DNA of 64,000 nucleotides from Gilvimarinus japonicus. GTDB taxonomy: Bacteria > Pseudomonadota > Gammaproteobacteria > Pseudomonadales > Cellvibrionaceae. Below are positions 52,233 through 61,338 of the stretch, piece after piece. A model generated the notes under the pieces. It saw only the letters and a list, made by a program, of their open reading frames with translations. It was not told the DNA's origin and ran no database searches. Each line of letters begins with the position of its first letter. The first letter of the stretch is position 1. The translations under genes and the position numbers were made by a program. The stretch covers positions 372,001-436,000 of the forward strand of contig NZ_AP031500.1 of the NCBI RefSeq assembly GCF_042847215.1, written 5' to 3'.

Positions 52233-52269
52233 CGCGGCAATGTGGGTCAGCCCATATTGCCGCGTTTTT
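52233..52269 (+). terminator. Strong hairpin with T run on the plus strand
   Basis: CGCGGCAAT-G-TGGG, loop TCAG, CCCA-T-ATTGCCGCG then TTTTTA: a 14-position stem with one G-T pair. The T run suits plus-strand transcripts although no plus-strand gene is seen upstream. It also lies just past the kinase stop on the minus strand, so it could serve that gene as well. Confidence 0.6.
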
Positions 52270-52304
52270 AGGCCTTGCGTGGGCGGTTTGCGGGTGAGTA
52301 TCGG

Positions 52305-54065
52305 CTATCGAACCATAAGGGTAGCCGCCAGCCCTGCGACGCATAACCAACCGACGATTGCGGCGGCTTTCCAGACTCGCTCGGGGTGACGCTCTATGAG
52401 TGGTTTGTGTTTTGCCGTTAACCAGTCGGGGTTGGGGCGCTGTAAATCCTTTAGCCATTCGGACAATGCATCGTAGCGTTGCGCCGGCTGTATGTGCAGG
52501 GCTTTTTCCAGTGCTCGGTCTAGCCATATTGGCACCAGAGGGTTGTATTGTAGCGCCGAGCGGTAACTAAGTTTTTGAAATTGATTGAGCGACATAGCTT
52601 TGCCGTAAGCCTCGCCGTAAGGGCGCTTGCCAGTGAGCATCTCGTACACCAATACCGCGAGCGAAAACTGGTCAGAGCGCGGCCCGGTACGGCCACCGTA
52701 ACGATACTCCGGCGCCGAGTAATCCAGCGTGCCGAGAATGTGATCGGGGGTGATGGCTGAGCCCATTTCTTGTATCCCCGCAACCCAGCAAGAGCCAAAA
52801 TCCACTAGGCAGGCGCCCTGGGTGCCGAGCACGACATTGTCGGGTTTTAAATCTTGGTGCAGCGTGTCCTTGCGGTGCAGGGCGCGAATACCGGTCACCA
52901 ATTGCTCGGCGAGCTCGACGGCGTCCGATACGGACAGTGGCGCCCGCTCCCTAATGACTTGCGAGAGCGTCGGGCCGGGAATATATTCGGTTAAATAGTA
53001 CAGACACGAACGCGGTTGTGGTGGCTCTATTACCCGCACCACATGGCGATTGCCAATCCGTGCTCCTATCCAGCTCTCTTGCACAAAGCGCTCGATGTAC
53101 GCGGGGTCGTCCTCGTAATTAACCGAGGGGGTTTTCATGACCAGGCTTTTGCCATCGGGTGCTTTCACCAAATACACCTGGCTGCGTTCGGACTCGTGCA
53201 TAATTTTTTCGACGGTTAGGCCGTCGATGGTCTGTCCGGTGTTTAATAAAGGCGCAAAAGGCAGACGGGATAATACCGTCACCGTGTCGGCTTGGCTGGC
53301 GGTACCGAGTTGCTTAACTCGCGCTAACTGCACACTGATGTTGTCGTCACAACCTGCGTTTAGCGCGGCTTGTTGTAAACTGTGGCAAAGCGCATTTAAA
53401 TCGCTTTGCTCATTTAATTGTGCTTGCAGGGTGCGGTGATCTACCCAATCGTGCAGACCATCGGTGCTGAGCATAAACACATCGCCCAACTCTACCTCAT
53501 GAGTTTCCATGTCCACTTCTAAGCTCAGGTCGGCGCCCATGGCGCGGCTTAAATAAGTGGTGCGACGATCAATTTTTTGCGTGTGATCGCGGGTGAGTAA
53601 CTCCAGTTGGCCGCCCCGCAAGCGATAAATGCGGCTATCGCCGACATGAAACGTAAACAGCTTGTCACCTTTAATGACGATGATGCTTAAGGTGGTGAGG
53701 TAGCCCTCTTGGCGTACGCTGTTTTGGCTTTGGCTCCACAGATAGCGGTTGAGCGACTGAATGACGCGATTGGCCGATTGGCCGGTGCGCCAAGTGTCGG
53801 GGGTGGCATAATAGTCGGTTAAAAAGCCGGTAATCGCCGTTTGGCTGGCTTGGCGGGCGGCCTCACTGCTGCTAACGCCATCGGCAATGGCGATGGCGAC
53901 TCCTTTGGTGGTAAGTGCGGCGCCCTCGGGAAAGCGCGCGCCAACGGTGTCTTGATTTTCGCTCTTGCGGCCGGCATCGCTCAGTTGAGCAAAGTCGAGC
54001 TGCAACGATGATTGGATGTGATCCATTGGGTCGGTGCCTGCTTGTTCTTGTTGTGGCGACATCAT
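52305..54065 (-). CDS. PP2C phosphatase-Ser/Thr kinase fusion with C-terminal membrane anchor
   Basis: 586 residues. Residues about 15-240 form a PP2C phosphatase (SENQDTVGARFP, AIADGVSSSEAARQAS, FHVGDSRIYRLR, LSTDGLHDWV, GCDDNISVQL). Residues about 270-545 form a Hanks-type kinase: VMKTPS Lys, HQDLKPDN catalytic loop near 404, VDFGSCWV, and TLDYSAPEY. A final membrane segment (AAAIVGWLCVAGLAATLMV) anchors it. Both active sites look intact. It is downstream of narK, a pairing I recall from other marine gammaproteobacteria with nitrate assimilation genes, which are not present in this window. Confidence 0.9.
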   Translation of the reverse strand: MMSPQQEQAGTDPMDHIQSSLQLDFAQLSDAGRKSENQDTVGARFPEGAALTTKGVAIAIADGVSSSEAARQASQTAITGFLTDYYATPDTWRTGQSANRVIQSLNRYLWSQSQNSVRQEGYLTTLSIIVIKGDKLFTFHVGDSRIYRLRGGQLELLTRDHTQKIDRRTTYLSRAMGADLSLEVDMETHEVELGDVFMLSTDGLHDWVDHRTLQAQLNEQSDLNALCHSLQQAALNAGCDDNISVQLARVKQLGTASQADTVTVLSRLPFAPLLNTGQTIDGLTVEKIMHESERSQVYLVKAPDGKSLVMKTPSVNYEDDPAYIERFVQESWIGARIGNRHVVRVIEPPQPRSCLYYLTEYIPGPTLSQVIRERAPLSVSDAVELAEQLVTGIRALHRKDTLHQDLKPDNVVLGTQGACLVDFGSCWVAGIQEMGSAITPDHILGTLDYSAPEYRYGGRTGPRSDQFSLAVLVYEMLTGKRPYGEAYGKAMSLNQFQKLSYRSALQYNPLVPIWLDRALEKALHIQPAQRYDALSEWLKDLQRPNPDWLTAKHKPLIERHPERVWKAAAIVGWLCVAGLAATLMVR

Positions 54066-54082
54066 AGCGCTTCCTGAGGATG

Positions 54083-54110
54083 AAAAAAAAGCGGATCCGA
54101 AGATCCGCTG
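54083..54110 (-). terminator. Terminator with UUCG loop after narK
   Basis: Minus strand: AGCGGATC-TTCG-GATCCGCT followed by TTTTTTT. A textbook stable tetraloop terminator between narK and the kinase/phosphatase gene. Confidence 0.92.
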
Positions 54111-54133
54111 CAGACACGGGGAAAAAGAATTTA

Positions 54134-55609
54134 TTAGGTAAGCTCGATCTGCGCCAGCGAGCCGTCTTCATTGGTTTCGGTCATATGACCTTTAGGCTCT
54201 TCTAAAAATTGGACGATACCAAAAATGATTAAGGCGCAGCCTCCAATTACCATAAAAAAGGTGCCGGCATCGACAAAACTGTAAATGGTTAAAAAGGTCA
54301 CTGCGCCGACATTGCCATAGGCACCCGCCATACCGGCAATTTGCCCGGTCATGCGGCGCTTAACGAGTGGCACCATGGCAAATACCGCGCCTTCACCGGC
54401 TTGAACGAAAAACGAGCAGAACATCACCGCGACTACCGCAAAAGCAATGGGCCAGCTGCCGTCGACTTGCGACAAAGTGAAGTAACCAATGGTTAGGCCG
54501 ATGATGAAAATTGACATAGACAGGCGGCGGCCGCATTTATCACTGATGTAACCGCCGCCGGGGCGGGCGACTAAGTTCATAAAGGCGTAGGCGGCACCCA
54601 GAGCGCCGGCCATGGCGAGGCTCATCCCCTCAAAGGTTTCTAGGAAGAACGCGGGTAACATAGACACCACTGCCAGCTCTGAGCCGAAGGTGACAAAGTA
54701 AGCCCAATCGAGAATTGCCACTTGCTTGAATTTGTATTTGTCGTGCTCGGGTACTACGGCACCTTGCAGCATCTCTTTATTTACACGATAAATCTGCGAG
54801 AACTGATAAACGCACAGCATCACCAATACTAAGTACATTAAATAGGTGGTGCCCTGAGTAAGAAGCCCAACACCTGCGGGTGACAGCTTCCAGGCCAGTA
54901 CCGCCAAAATAATGTACATTGGCAAGTTCATGGCCAAATAAAAGTAAAAATCTTTTTTGCTGGTAACTTCTAAACCACCGCTTTTTTTCGGTTTAAAGTA
55001 AGTCGAGCCTTGCGGGGTATTGCGCGCGCGCAGATAAAACACCACCGAGTAAGCCATGGCCATTAAGCCGGTAATGCCAATGGCGTAGCGCCAGCCGTTT
55101 TCACCGCCAAACATTAGGGCAACGGTCGGTAAGGTAAAGGCGGCCGCCGCTGAGCCAAAGTTGCCCCAGCCGCCGTATACACCCTCGGCCAGGCCAACTT
55201 GACGGGCGGGAAACCACTCGCCAACCATGCGAATACCAATCACAAACCCGGCGCCGACAAAGCCCAATAAAAAGCGAGTTAGAGCCAATTGCTCGTAAGT
55301 TTGCGCCGAAGCGAATGCGAGGCACATTAAGCCGCCCGAGGCGAGCAGTAAGCTATACACAATACGCGGGCCAAATTTATCGACCAGTATGCCGACTACA
55401 ATTCGCGCTGGGATGGTCAACGCCACGTTTAAAATCAGCAGCGCTTTCCACTGGCCGAGATCCATGTTGAAGGTTTCCATGATCAACGGCTTTAGCGGTG
55501 CATGAGAAAACCACACCACAAAGGTTAAGAAGAAGGCAAACCAAGTGAGGTGTAGTAACCTAATATTGGCTCTCGAAACATCCAGGAGGTTCATTTTTTC
55601 TGAGCTCAT
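54134..55609 (-). CDS. NarK-type nitrate/nitrite transporter (MFS)
   Basis: 491-residue major-facilitator protein with 12 membrane segments. Nitrate signature motifs: GGWGNFGSAAAAF near the fifth segment and AGAYGNVGAV near the eleventh; the conserved Arg for nitrate binding is in FVIGIRMVGEWF. ATG at 55609 follows GGAAGCAATGCG; 31 upstream codons are non-conserved. It could import nitrate for assimilation; no nitrate reductase is in the window. Confidence 0.9.
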   Translation of the reverse strand: MSSEKMNLLDVSRANIRLLHLTWFAFFLTFVVWFSHAPLKPLIMETFNMDLGQWKALLILNVALTIPARIVVGILVDKFGPRIVYSLLLASGGLMCLAFASAQTYEQLALTRFLLGFVGAGFVIGIRMVGEWFPARQVGLAEGVYGGWGNFGSAAAAFTLPTVALMFGGENGWRYAIGITGLMAMAYSVVFYLRARNTPQGSTYFKPKKSGGLEVTSKKDFYFYLAMNLPMYIILAVLAWKLSPAGVGLLTQGTTYLMYLVLVMLCVYQFSQIYRVNKEMLQGAVVPEHDKYKFKQVAILDWAYFVTFGSELAVVSMLPAFFLETFEGMSLAMAGALGAAYAFMNLVARPGGGYISDKCGRRLSMSIFIIGLTIGYFTLSQVDGSWPIAFAVVAVMFCSFFVQAGEGAVFAMVPLVKRRMTGQIAGMAGAYGNVGAVTFLTIYSFVDAGTFFMVIGGCALIIFGIVQFLEEPKGHMTETNEDGSLAQIELT

Positions 55610-55941
55610 CGCATTGCTTCCGTCTAGAATGGTTAGGACACAGGTTATAAAAGTTTGCTTCGCCCGATAGCTACCCAGGCGATATATAAGTGGTGATAGC
55701 AAGCGCTATGCCACAAACTATTGAGATGTTTTGGTGCAGCCAGAATGCCGCGGGCAGCTCGCCAATTGCGGGTAAAGGGTTATAATTTGGTGCGCGTGCA
55801 CGCCGTTACGACGTGGGTGGGCGATAGTTGTGCGTGCTTTTGGGGGGGGCGCGGTGCGCATTGTGTGTGCGTTGCACGTATTTGGTTCGCACAAGAGGTG
55901 TTTATGGCGCGAGATCGCAATGGGTGGTAAAGGTGGATAAC
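55610..55941. other. Intergenic region between divergent narK and DUF1631-like genes
   Basis: About 330 bases. A TATAAT at about 55784 and a run of eight G (55842-55849) are visible. Plus-strand reading frames cover part of it but lack coding character (Cys/Arg-rich translation). Confidence 0.5.
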
Positions 55942-57672
55942 ATGGCTCAATACCAAGACGTCAGAGAGTTGCTGGGGGTGGGCCCGCTGACGGCGCCGGC
56001 CAAACTAGGCGATATCAGCGAGCTTGAGACAACCTTTTATCAAGCCGACGATCCATGGGCCGCTTACCGTGAACTGCCTTTTGCCCGTCAGGCCGGACTG
56101 CCGGGGCTGTATGCGGCTTGGCTGTGGCACGCGCTGCAAGACAATGTTCAGTGCGATCACGCGCTTGACGCCAGTCGCAGCGCTATGATCGGGGCGATTG
56201 TCGCGTATGTGGCGAGTGATGAACCGCTAACGGTTGCGCACGTTAAGCAGAACCGGCAACTGTTTGATCAGTGTTTTTTTCATTTGCGCACCTGGTATTC
56301 AGGTTTAGGGCCCACTGGGCGCAAGTTTACCGAGCGACTCACGGCGCTATCCGAGTCGTTAACGAAGGGGCCAGAGCAGTGGGCTGCCGCGCTTACCAGT
56401 TTTAATCAAGCGTGTGATAAAGAGCTTGACCGCGCGGCGATGCTCGCCGAGAGAATGCAAACCTCTGAGCTGGGGCATATCAAAATCGCCCATGCGCAAC
56501 AGCGCGTCACAGGTATCTATAACGATGTGGTGGCGCTGCACCAACTGCCTGAGGCCACGTTAGATTTTATTGATCACATTGTCTTGCCCAGTTTGCAGTA
56601 CCTACTGATTAACGAGTCCGACCAGGCCCCCGACTGGAGCTTTTGGATGCGCATCCTGCGGTTGATTGTCTGGTCGGTGAACCCAGAAAAATCCCCCGAG
56701 GATCGCCAAGCTTTTTTTAATAAAGGCCCGGTGCTACTCTCCCAGTTAGAAAATCAATCGGTCAGTAAAGCCTTCTCCGGTAATGTCTATCGGGATTATG
56801 TCGATGAGTTTTCCACACAAATTATCACCTTGTTAAAAGGGCAAACCATCGAAACCGTGACCGCACCCAAGCGGCAAGTGTCAGCTGAGGTCGAGTCGCT
56901 CAGTCAGTTGCAAAATGGCGGCGCAGAGCATCACTTTTCGGCCGGTGATTGGCTGGAGTTTGATAGCGGTGAGACGTTGATTCGCTGCCAGTTTTTAATG
57001 CAAGCGCCGGGCACTGATACTCTGTTATTTGTGAATCGCTCCGGTCACAAAGTGCTGCAAAAAACCGTCGAGCAAATGTCGGCCTGCTTTGACGCCGGGA
57101 TCGCTCAAGAGATTCCCAAGATACCCTCTTTGTCAGCCGCGTTGGCGGCGGTTAACGCGCGGATGGAAAACCTGCACGAGCGGCTGACCACACAGGCTTT
57201 GGCGGAACAACAGGAGCGCGAAAAGCTTGAGCGCCAGAAGCAGGCGTTAATTCAAGCTAAAAAGCGTCAGTTGCTTGTAAAAAAAGAGGCCGAAGTTAAG
57301 GCCCGCGCCGAGGCGGAGCGCCTTGCACTTGAGCGCGCCGCCCGCGAACAAGCAATAAAGGCGCGTCAATTAAGTGAAGCGCGCGAGGCCCGTGAGCAGC
57401 AACTGCGCGATACGCTGGATAACCTCACGCTGGGCACGTGGGCCGACCTGCCTTTAGACGACGGCAAAGCCGTGCGCTGCAAGTTAGCCGTCAGTATGCG
57501 CTCAACCAACAAGTATATATTTGTCGACCGAGTAGGGCGCAAAGTAGCCGAGCTACTTTATGACGACCTATTGGGTTATTTGCTCCGCGATGAAGCTGTG
57601 TTTTACAAGCCGGAGCAAGGGTTTGAAAACCGTCTCGAAACAATCGTCCGTGGTTTGCGGCGCACTGAGTAA
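55942..57672 (+). CDS. DUF1631-like protein with two PilZ-like/FVxRxG modules
   Basis: 576-residue cytoplasmic protein. The helical middle (LDFIDHIVLPSLQYLL, DWSFWMRILRLIVWSVNPEK) matches DUF1631. Two similar beta modules flank a coiled coil: about 330-385 (AGDWLEFDSGETLIRCQF, LLFVNRSGHKVLQ) and about 495-560 (LGTWADLPLDDGKAVRCKLA, YIFVDRVGRKVAEL); the coiled coil (about 425-490) is rich in Ala, Glu, Arg. AAAGGTGG before ATG at 55942 fixes the start; the upstream frame through the G8 run is rejected. A PilZ-domain gene follows 20 bases later. Function unknown; c-di-GMP related by context. Confidence 0.75.
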   Translation: MAQYQDVRELLGVGPLTAPAKLGDISELETTFYQADDPWAAYRELPFARQAGLPGLYAAWLWHALQDNVQCDHALDASRSAMIGAIVAYVASDEPLTVAHVKQNRQLFDQCFFHLRTWYSGLGPTGRKFTERLTALSESLTKGPEQWAAALTSFNQACDKELDRAAMLAERMQTSELGHIKIAHAQQRVTGIYNDVVALHQLPEATLDFIDHIVLPSLQYLLINESDQAPDWSFWMRILRLIVWSVNPEKSPEDRQAFFNKGPVLLSQLENQSVSKAFSGNVYRDYVDEFSTQIITLLKGQTIETVTAPKRQVSAEVESLSQLQNGGAEHHFSAGDWLEFDSGETLIRCQFLMQAPGTDTLLFVNRSGHKVLQKTVEQMSACFDAGIAQEIPKIPSLSAALAAVNARMENLHERLTTQALAEQQEREKLERQKQALIQAKKRQLLVKKEAEVKARAEAERLALERAAREQAIKARQLSEAREAREQQLRDTLDNLTLGTWADLPLDDGKAVRCKLAVSMRSTNKYIFVDRVGRKVAELLYDDLLGYLLRDEAVFYKPEQGFENRLETIVRGLRRTE

Positions 57673-57692
57673 TTAACCCGTGGAAATCCAAC

Positions 57693-58055
57693 ATGGTTAC
57701 TGACATGCAAAATAATGAGCAGCGTCAAGAGTATCGCCTTAGTGTCTCCGAGGCTGTCTATATCGAGCTTGAGGCTGAGCAAGGGGACGATGCCGCGCGA
57801 ATTTTGTTGAGCCGCTCTACCGATTTGTCGGCCAATGGTTTACAGGTGGAGCTCGACCGTTCGTTGCCTGTGGGCAACATTTACCCGCTGTGTATACAGC
57901 TGTATTCGCCCAAGGTTCGCTATGTGCTGACCGGCGAAATCAAGTGGTGCCGGCCCAGCAATGGCCGCTACCTTATTGGTATCGCCCTATTTGAGTCCGA
58001 TGATACAGCGATTGTCAGCTGGAAGGAGGAAATCGCACGCCGGCTGCAAGATTAG
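57693..58055 (+). CDS. PilZ-domain protein
   Basis: 120-residue c-di-GMP-binding type protein. RQEYR (residues 11-15) resembles the RxxxR motif and TDLSANGLQVEL (about 47-58) the D/NxSxxG motif; both needed for c-di-GMP binding are present. It is not the PilZ of pilus assembly. Coupled to the preceding DUF1631-like gene. Confidence 0.87.
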   Translation: MVTDMQNNEQRQEYRLSVSEAVYIELEAEQGDDAARILLSRSTDLSANGLQVELDRSLPVGNIYPLCIQLYSPKVRYVLTGEIKWCRPSNGRYLIGIALFESDDTAIVSWKEEIARRLQD

Positions 58056-58282
58056 GGTGGCAGGCACGTACATTAGACGCTTGTTACGGTCTTGTTGATG
58101 GGCGTTGGTCGGTGCCGCTCAGCGGGTTTTTACGGTCTGTTCCGACAGCCGAGGGTAGCGCGCGCGATGTCGCTGTTCTCGGTATCGTTAACGGTGTTTT
58201 AGCGCTGTACATTTGCCCGGTGGCCTCTTATGCTTTCGGTCAAAATGCCCTGACATATAATGACAAGACCCTGAGGTGAACT

Positions 58283-59878
58283 GTGGCGACAAACCCTTCT
58301 CATAAGCTCTCAATTCTCGAAAAAAGCGGCTACGCCATGGGCGATGCGGCGGCCAACCTTGTTTGGCGCGGTGCGCTGGCTTACCTAGCGGTTTTTTATA
58401 CCGATACCCTCGGCATTACCGCTGCCGCTGCGGCTGCACTTTTGTTGCTGGTGCGTGTATCCGATGGTATTACCGACATTATTATGGGTATGATCGCCGA
58501 TCGTACCCACACTAAATACGGTAAATTTCGCCCCTGGATACTGTGGTCCGCGCCGATTTTGGGTTTGTTTATGGTGTTGTCGTTTACCGCGCCGGATATC
58601 AGCCCTCAAATGAAGCTGGTATGGGCTTATTTTACCTATATCGGCCTGACACTCGCCTACACAGTGAATAACGTTCCTTACTCGGCCCTGATGGGGGTCA
58701 TGACTCCCAGCCACGAAGAGCGCAGTGTGCTCTCGGGTTATCGCTTTGCCGGGGCGTTTTTAGGTGGCGCTTTGGTGATGGGCGGCACGCCTTATCTGGT
58801 GGAGTATTTTGGCCAAACGGGGGTTGCCGGAGAGATCGACGAAGCCAAGGGGTATCAGCAAACCATGTATGTGTTTGCGGTTCTCTTGGTTGCGCTATGT
58901 GTCGTGACCTTTATGGCGACCAAAGAGCGTATTGTGCCCACCACCAATACGGGCTCATTTAAAAAAGAGTTTAAAGATTTACTTTATAACCTGCCGTTTA
59001 TCGTGATTCCGCTGTTGTCGATCTCACTGTTCTTTTTTAGTTTGACTCAGACCGAAGACGCTACCTATAAATTTAACCCCTGGTATATGGGGATCACTTG
59101 TGCCGTAGTGCTGGCAGTCACCGGGCATTTCATCCGCAAGCTCATCAACCGCCCGGATACGGACACTACCCCCTCGCAGCGTGATTTAATCGATTTGCTG
59201 ACCAACAAACCTTGGCTGATGATTCTTGGCTTAGGCTTTTTAACCATGCTGTTTAACGGCATTAAGTACGTGGTGATTGCCTATTACTTTAAGCACTATT
59301 TGCAAGAGCCAACCATGACCGGCCTGTACTTCTTAGCGTTGCTGATTACCTCGATTGTGGCGGCATTTGCCTGTGGTTACTTTACTCGCTTGGTGGGCAA
59401 GAAAACCTTGTTTGCGGTCTCATTGATTGTCAGCGGGCTGCTTACCGGTTGTATCTCCCTGTTAGGTAAAGATGACTTAACCGGCTTGTTTGTACTGGGT
59501 TGCGCCGCTGAGTTTTTTGCCGCTTTTATGCCGGTACTCACCTTTAGCATGCTGGGCGATGCTGCCGACTACTCGGAGTGGAAGCACACCCGCCGCGCCA
59601 CCGGTTTGTTTTATTCGGCCGGTAGCTTTATTCAGAAAACCGGTGGCGGTTTTGCCGGCGCCCTAGTACTAATGGTGTTGGGCGCCTACGGTTATGTAGG
59701 AACCGACGAAAGCACGATCGCCCAGGCAACCGATGGCATGGTGCTGCTGATGAGCTGGGTACCTGCCGTGTTTGCATTTGTATCGGTGCTGTTGCTGGTT
59801 GTCTATCCGCTTAACACTAAACGCATGGAAGAGATCGAGGCAGATCTCAATGAGCGGCGGGCACAGGCCGGCGTTTAG
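58283..59878 (+). CDS. GPH-family sugar:cation symporter (MFS)
   Basis: 531-residue membrane transporter of the glycoside-pentoside-hexuronide group: EKSGYAMGDAAANLVWRG at the N-terminus, VSDGITDIIMGMIADRTHTKYGKFRPWILW (typical loop 2-3, here given in two parts) and DAADYSEWKHTRRATGLFYSAG near the end. GTG start at 58283 follows CTGAGGTG. It may import oligosaccharides for the glycan genes upstream, but it is 8 kb away and no shared operator is seen. Confidence 0.9.
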   Translation: MATNPSHKLSILEKSGYAMGDAAANLVWRGALAYLAVFYTDTLGITAAAAAALLLLVRVSDGITDIIMGMIADRTHTKYGKFRPWILWSAPILGLFMVLSFTAPDISPQMKLVWAYFTYIGLTLAYTVNNVPYSALMGVMTPSHEERSVLSGYRFAGAFLGGALVMGGTPYLVEYFGQTGVAGEIDEAKGYQQTMYVFAVLLVALCVVTFMATKERIVPTTNTGSFKKEFKDLLYNLPFIVIPLLSISLFFFSLTQTEDATYKFNPWYMGITCAVVLAVTGHFIRKLINRPDTDTTPSQRDLIDLLTNKPWLMILGLGFLTMLFNGIKYVVIAYYFKHYLQEPTMTGLYFLALLITSIVAAFACGYFTRLVGKKTLFAVSLIVSGLLTGCISLLGKDDLTGLFVLGCAAEFFAAFMPVLTFSMLGDAADYSEWKHTRRATGLFYSAGSFIQKTGGGFAGALVLMVLGAYGYVGTDESTIAQATDGMVLLMSWVPAVFAFVSVLLLVVYPLNTKRMEEIEADLNERRAQAGV

Positions 59879-60119
59879 CGCATTACGGGGAGGCTATCGC
59901 AAGCGGTGCCTCCCTACATCGAATACCGACAGACTCCCCCCTTTCGTTTCATTTCCGGCTCAGGCCTCGCTAGCGGTCGCGTTCATCGCGAGCGGGGGGC
60001 GAGGGCAGGTTTAGTTTGCTCGTCTGCGGCGTCGCTCAATGGCTTTATGGTCTGATTATTTGAAAGCGCGGGTAAACTGTGCCAACGTTAAAATATCAGA
60101 CACCTTCGAGGGAAAGCCT

Positions 60120-61184
60120 GTGCGTATTTATATTCTTGCTCTAGTCGCCTGCCTTGCTGCACCACAGCTGGGTATGGCTCAGTCTTCCGATCAAGTCCTT
60201 ACGGTGGGCGTTAAAGTCGCGCCGCCTTTTGTCATCAAGCAACCCGATGGCAGTTACGCTGGTCTGAGCATCAATTTATGGCAGCGCACGGCAGAAAAGC
60301 TCGGTAGAGACTACCGTTTTCAAGAGACGGACCTAAATGGTTTGCTGGCAGGTTTGCAAGACGGTGGCTTAGATGTCTCGGTGGCGGCAACCACCGTGAC
60401 TGCCGAGCGCGAGTCGCTTGTTGACTTTACCCATCCATTTCACACCACTGGCCTCACCATTGCGGTGCGCTCGCAAAGCAGTGGACTCTGGAGCACGATT
60501 AAGCGCTTTATGTCTTGGGAGTTTTTTGCCGCGTGCGGTGCGCTGGTGGGTTTATTGTTATTAGTGGGTTTTTTGTTGTGGCTGGCGGAGCGACACAAAA
60601 ATAAAGAGATGTTTGGCGGCACTAAAGCCCAAGGCATAGGCGCCAGCTTTTGGTGGGCGGCGGTAACCATGACCACGGTAGGTTATGGCGATAAAGCTCC
60701 AACCACCTTGGCCGGTCGGCTGATTGGCTTGGTGTGGATGTTTACCGCCATTATTATTATCTCCAGCTTTACCGCGGCCATTGCCACTAGCTTAACTGTG
60801 GGGCAATTATCATCGTCGGTACGCAGCGTCGCTGATCTTTCTAGTGTGCGAGTAGCCACGGTAAGTGGGTCGGCCAGTGCGACCAGCTTGCGCGAGCGGG
60901 GCATCGGTTTTCACGCCACGCAATCGTTAGATGACGCGCTTGATAAGCTTGAGAACGATCAGGTTGATGCGGTGGTTTACGATCAGCCTATTGTGAAATA
61001 CCACATTATTCGCGATTATCCCGGCGACCTACGAGTGCTGCCTAACACCTTCGAGCGCCAAGACTACGCGATTGCCCTGCCCGAGGGCAGTACCCTGCGC
61101 GAGCCGATTAACCACGCGTTATTGGAGATTATTGCCAGCGACTCTTGGCGGACGACGCTTTCCAAGTATCTGGGAGAGCCCTAG
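60120..61184 (+). CDS. GluR0-like ligand-gated ion channel (bacterial ionotropic receptor)
   Basis: 354-residue receptor channel. Signal peptide (1-20), then lobe S1 of a family-3 binding domain (VGVKVAPPFVIKQ; Arg97 in TAERESLVDF, the usual ligand carboxylate site). A membrane segment (about 136-156) and a pore loop with the potassium filter TTVGYGD (185-191) come next. The second membrane segment (about 200-226) ends in SSFTAAIATSLT, the counterpart of the SYTANLAAF gate of eukaryotic receptors. Lobe S2 (ATVSGSASATSLRE to the end) has Asp288 in VVYDQP, the amino-group site. Start GTG at 60120 follows GAGGGAAAGCCT; an upstream ATG at 60039 is rejected. The ligand is probably an amino acid. 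Confidence 0.9.
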   Translation: MRIYILALVACLAAPQLGMAQSSDQVLTVGVKVAPPFVIKQPDGSYAGLSINLWQRTAEKLGRDYRFQETDLNGLLAGLQDGGLDVSVAATTVTAERESLVDFTHPFHTTGLTIAVRSQSSGLWSTIKRFMSWEFFAACGALVGLLLLVGFLLWLAERHKNKEMFGGTKAQGIGASFWWAAVTMTTVGYGDKAPTTLAGRLIGLVWMFTAIIIISSFTAAIATSLTVGQLSSSVRSVADLSSVRVATVSGSASATSLRERGIGFHATQSLDDALDKLENDQVDAVVYDQPIVKYHIIRDYPGDLRVLPNTFERQDYAIALPEGSTLREPINHALLEIIASDSWRTTLSKYLGEP

Positions 61185-61338
61185 CGGTTATACCTAAAGT
61201 GCTTTGGTGCGCTATAAGGCCCGAATGCCGGTTGAAGGATAGGGCTTATAGGTTTTAATCATGGGGTGCAGGTAATGCCAGCACTAGGTCTACATTACTG
61301 TTCGGGTGTACTTGTGTTGTATCGCGCGAGTGGAGCTT

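Noticed and set aside
57693..58055. pilZ of type IV pilus biogenesis
   Set aside because: Keeps both c-di-GMP motifs and is not near holB/tmk, where pilZ itself is normally found.
60120..61184. Ordinary amino-acid ABC binding protein
   Set aside because: The pore loop and two membrane segments split the binding domain, which only fits an ionotropic receptor design.
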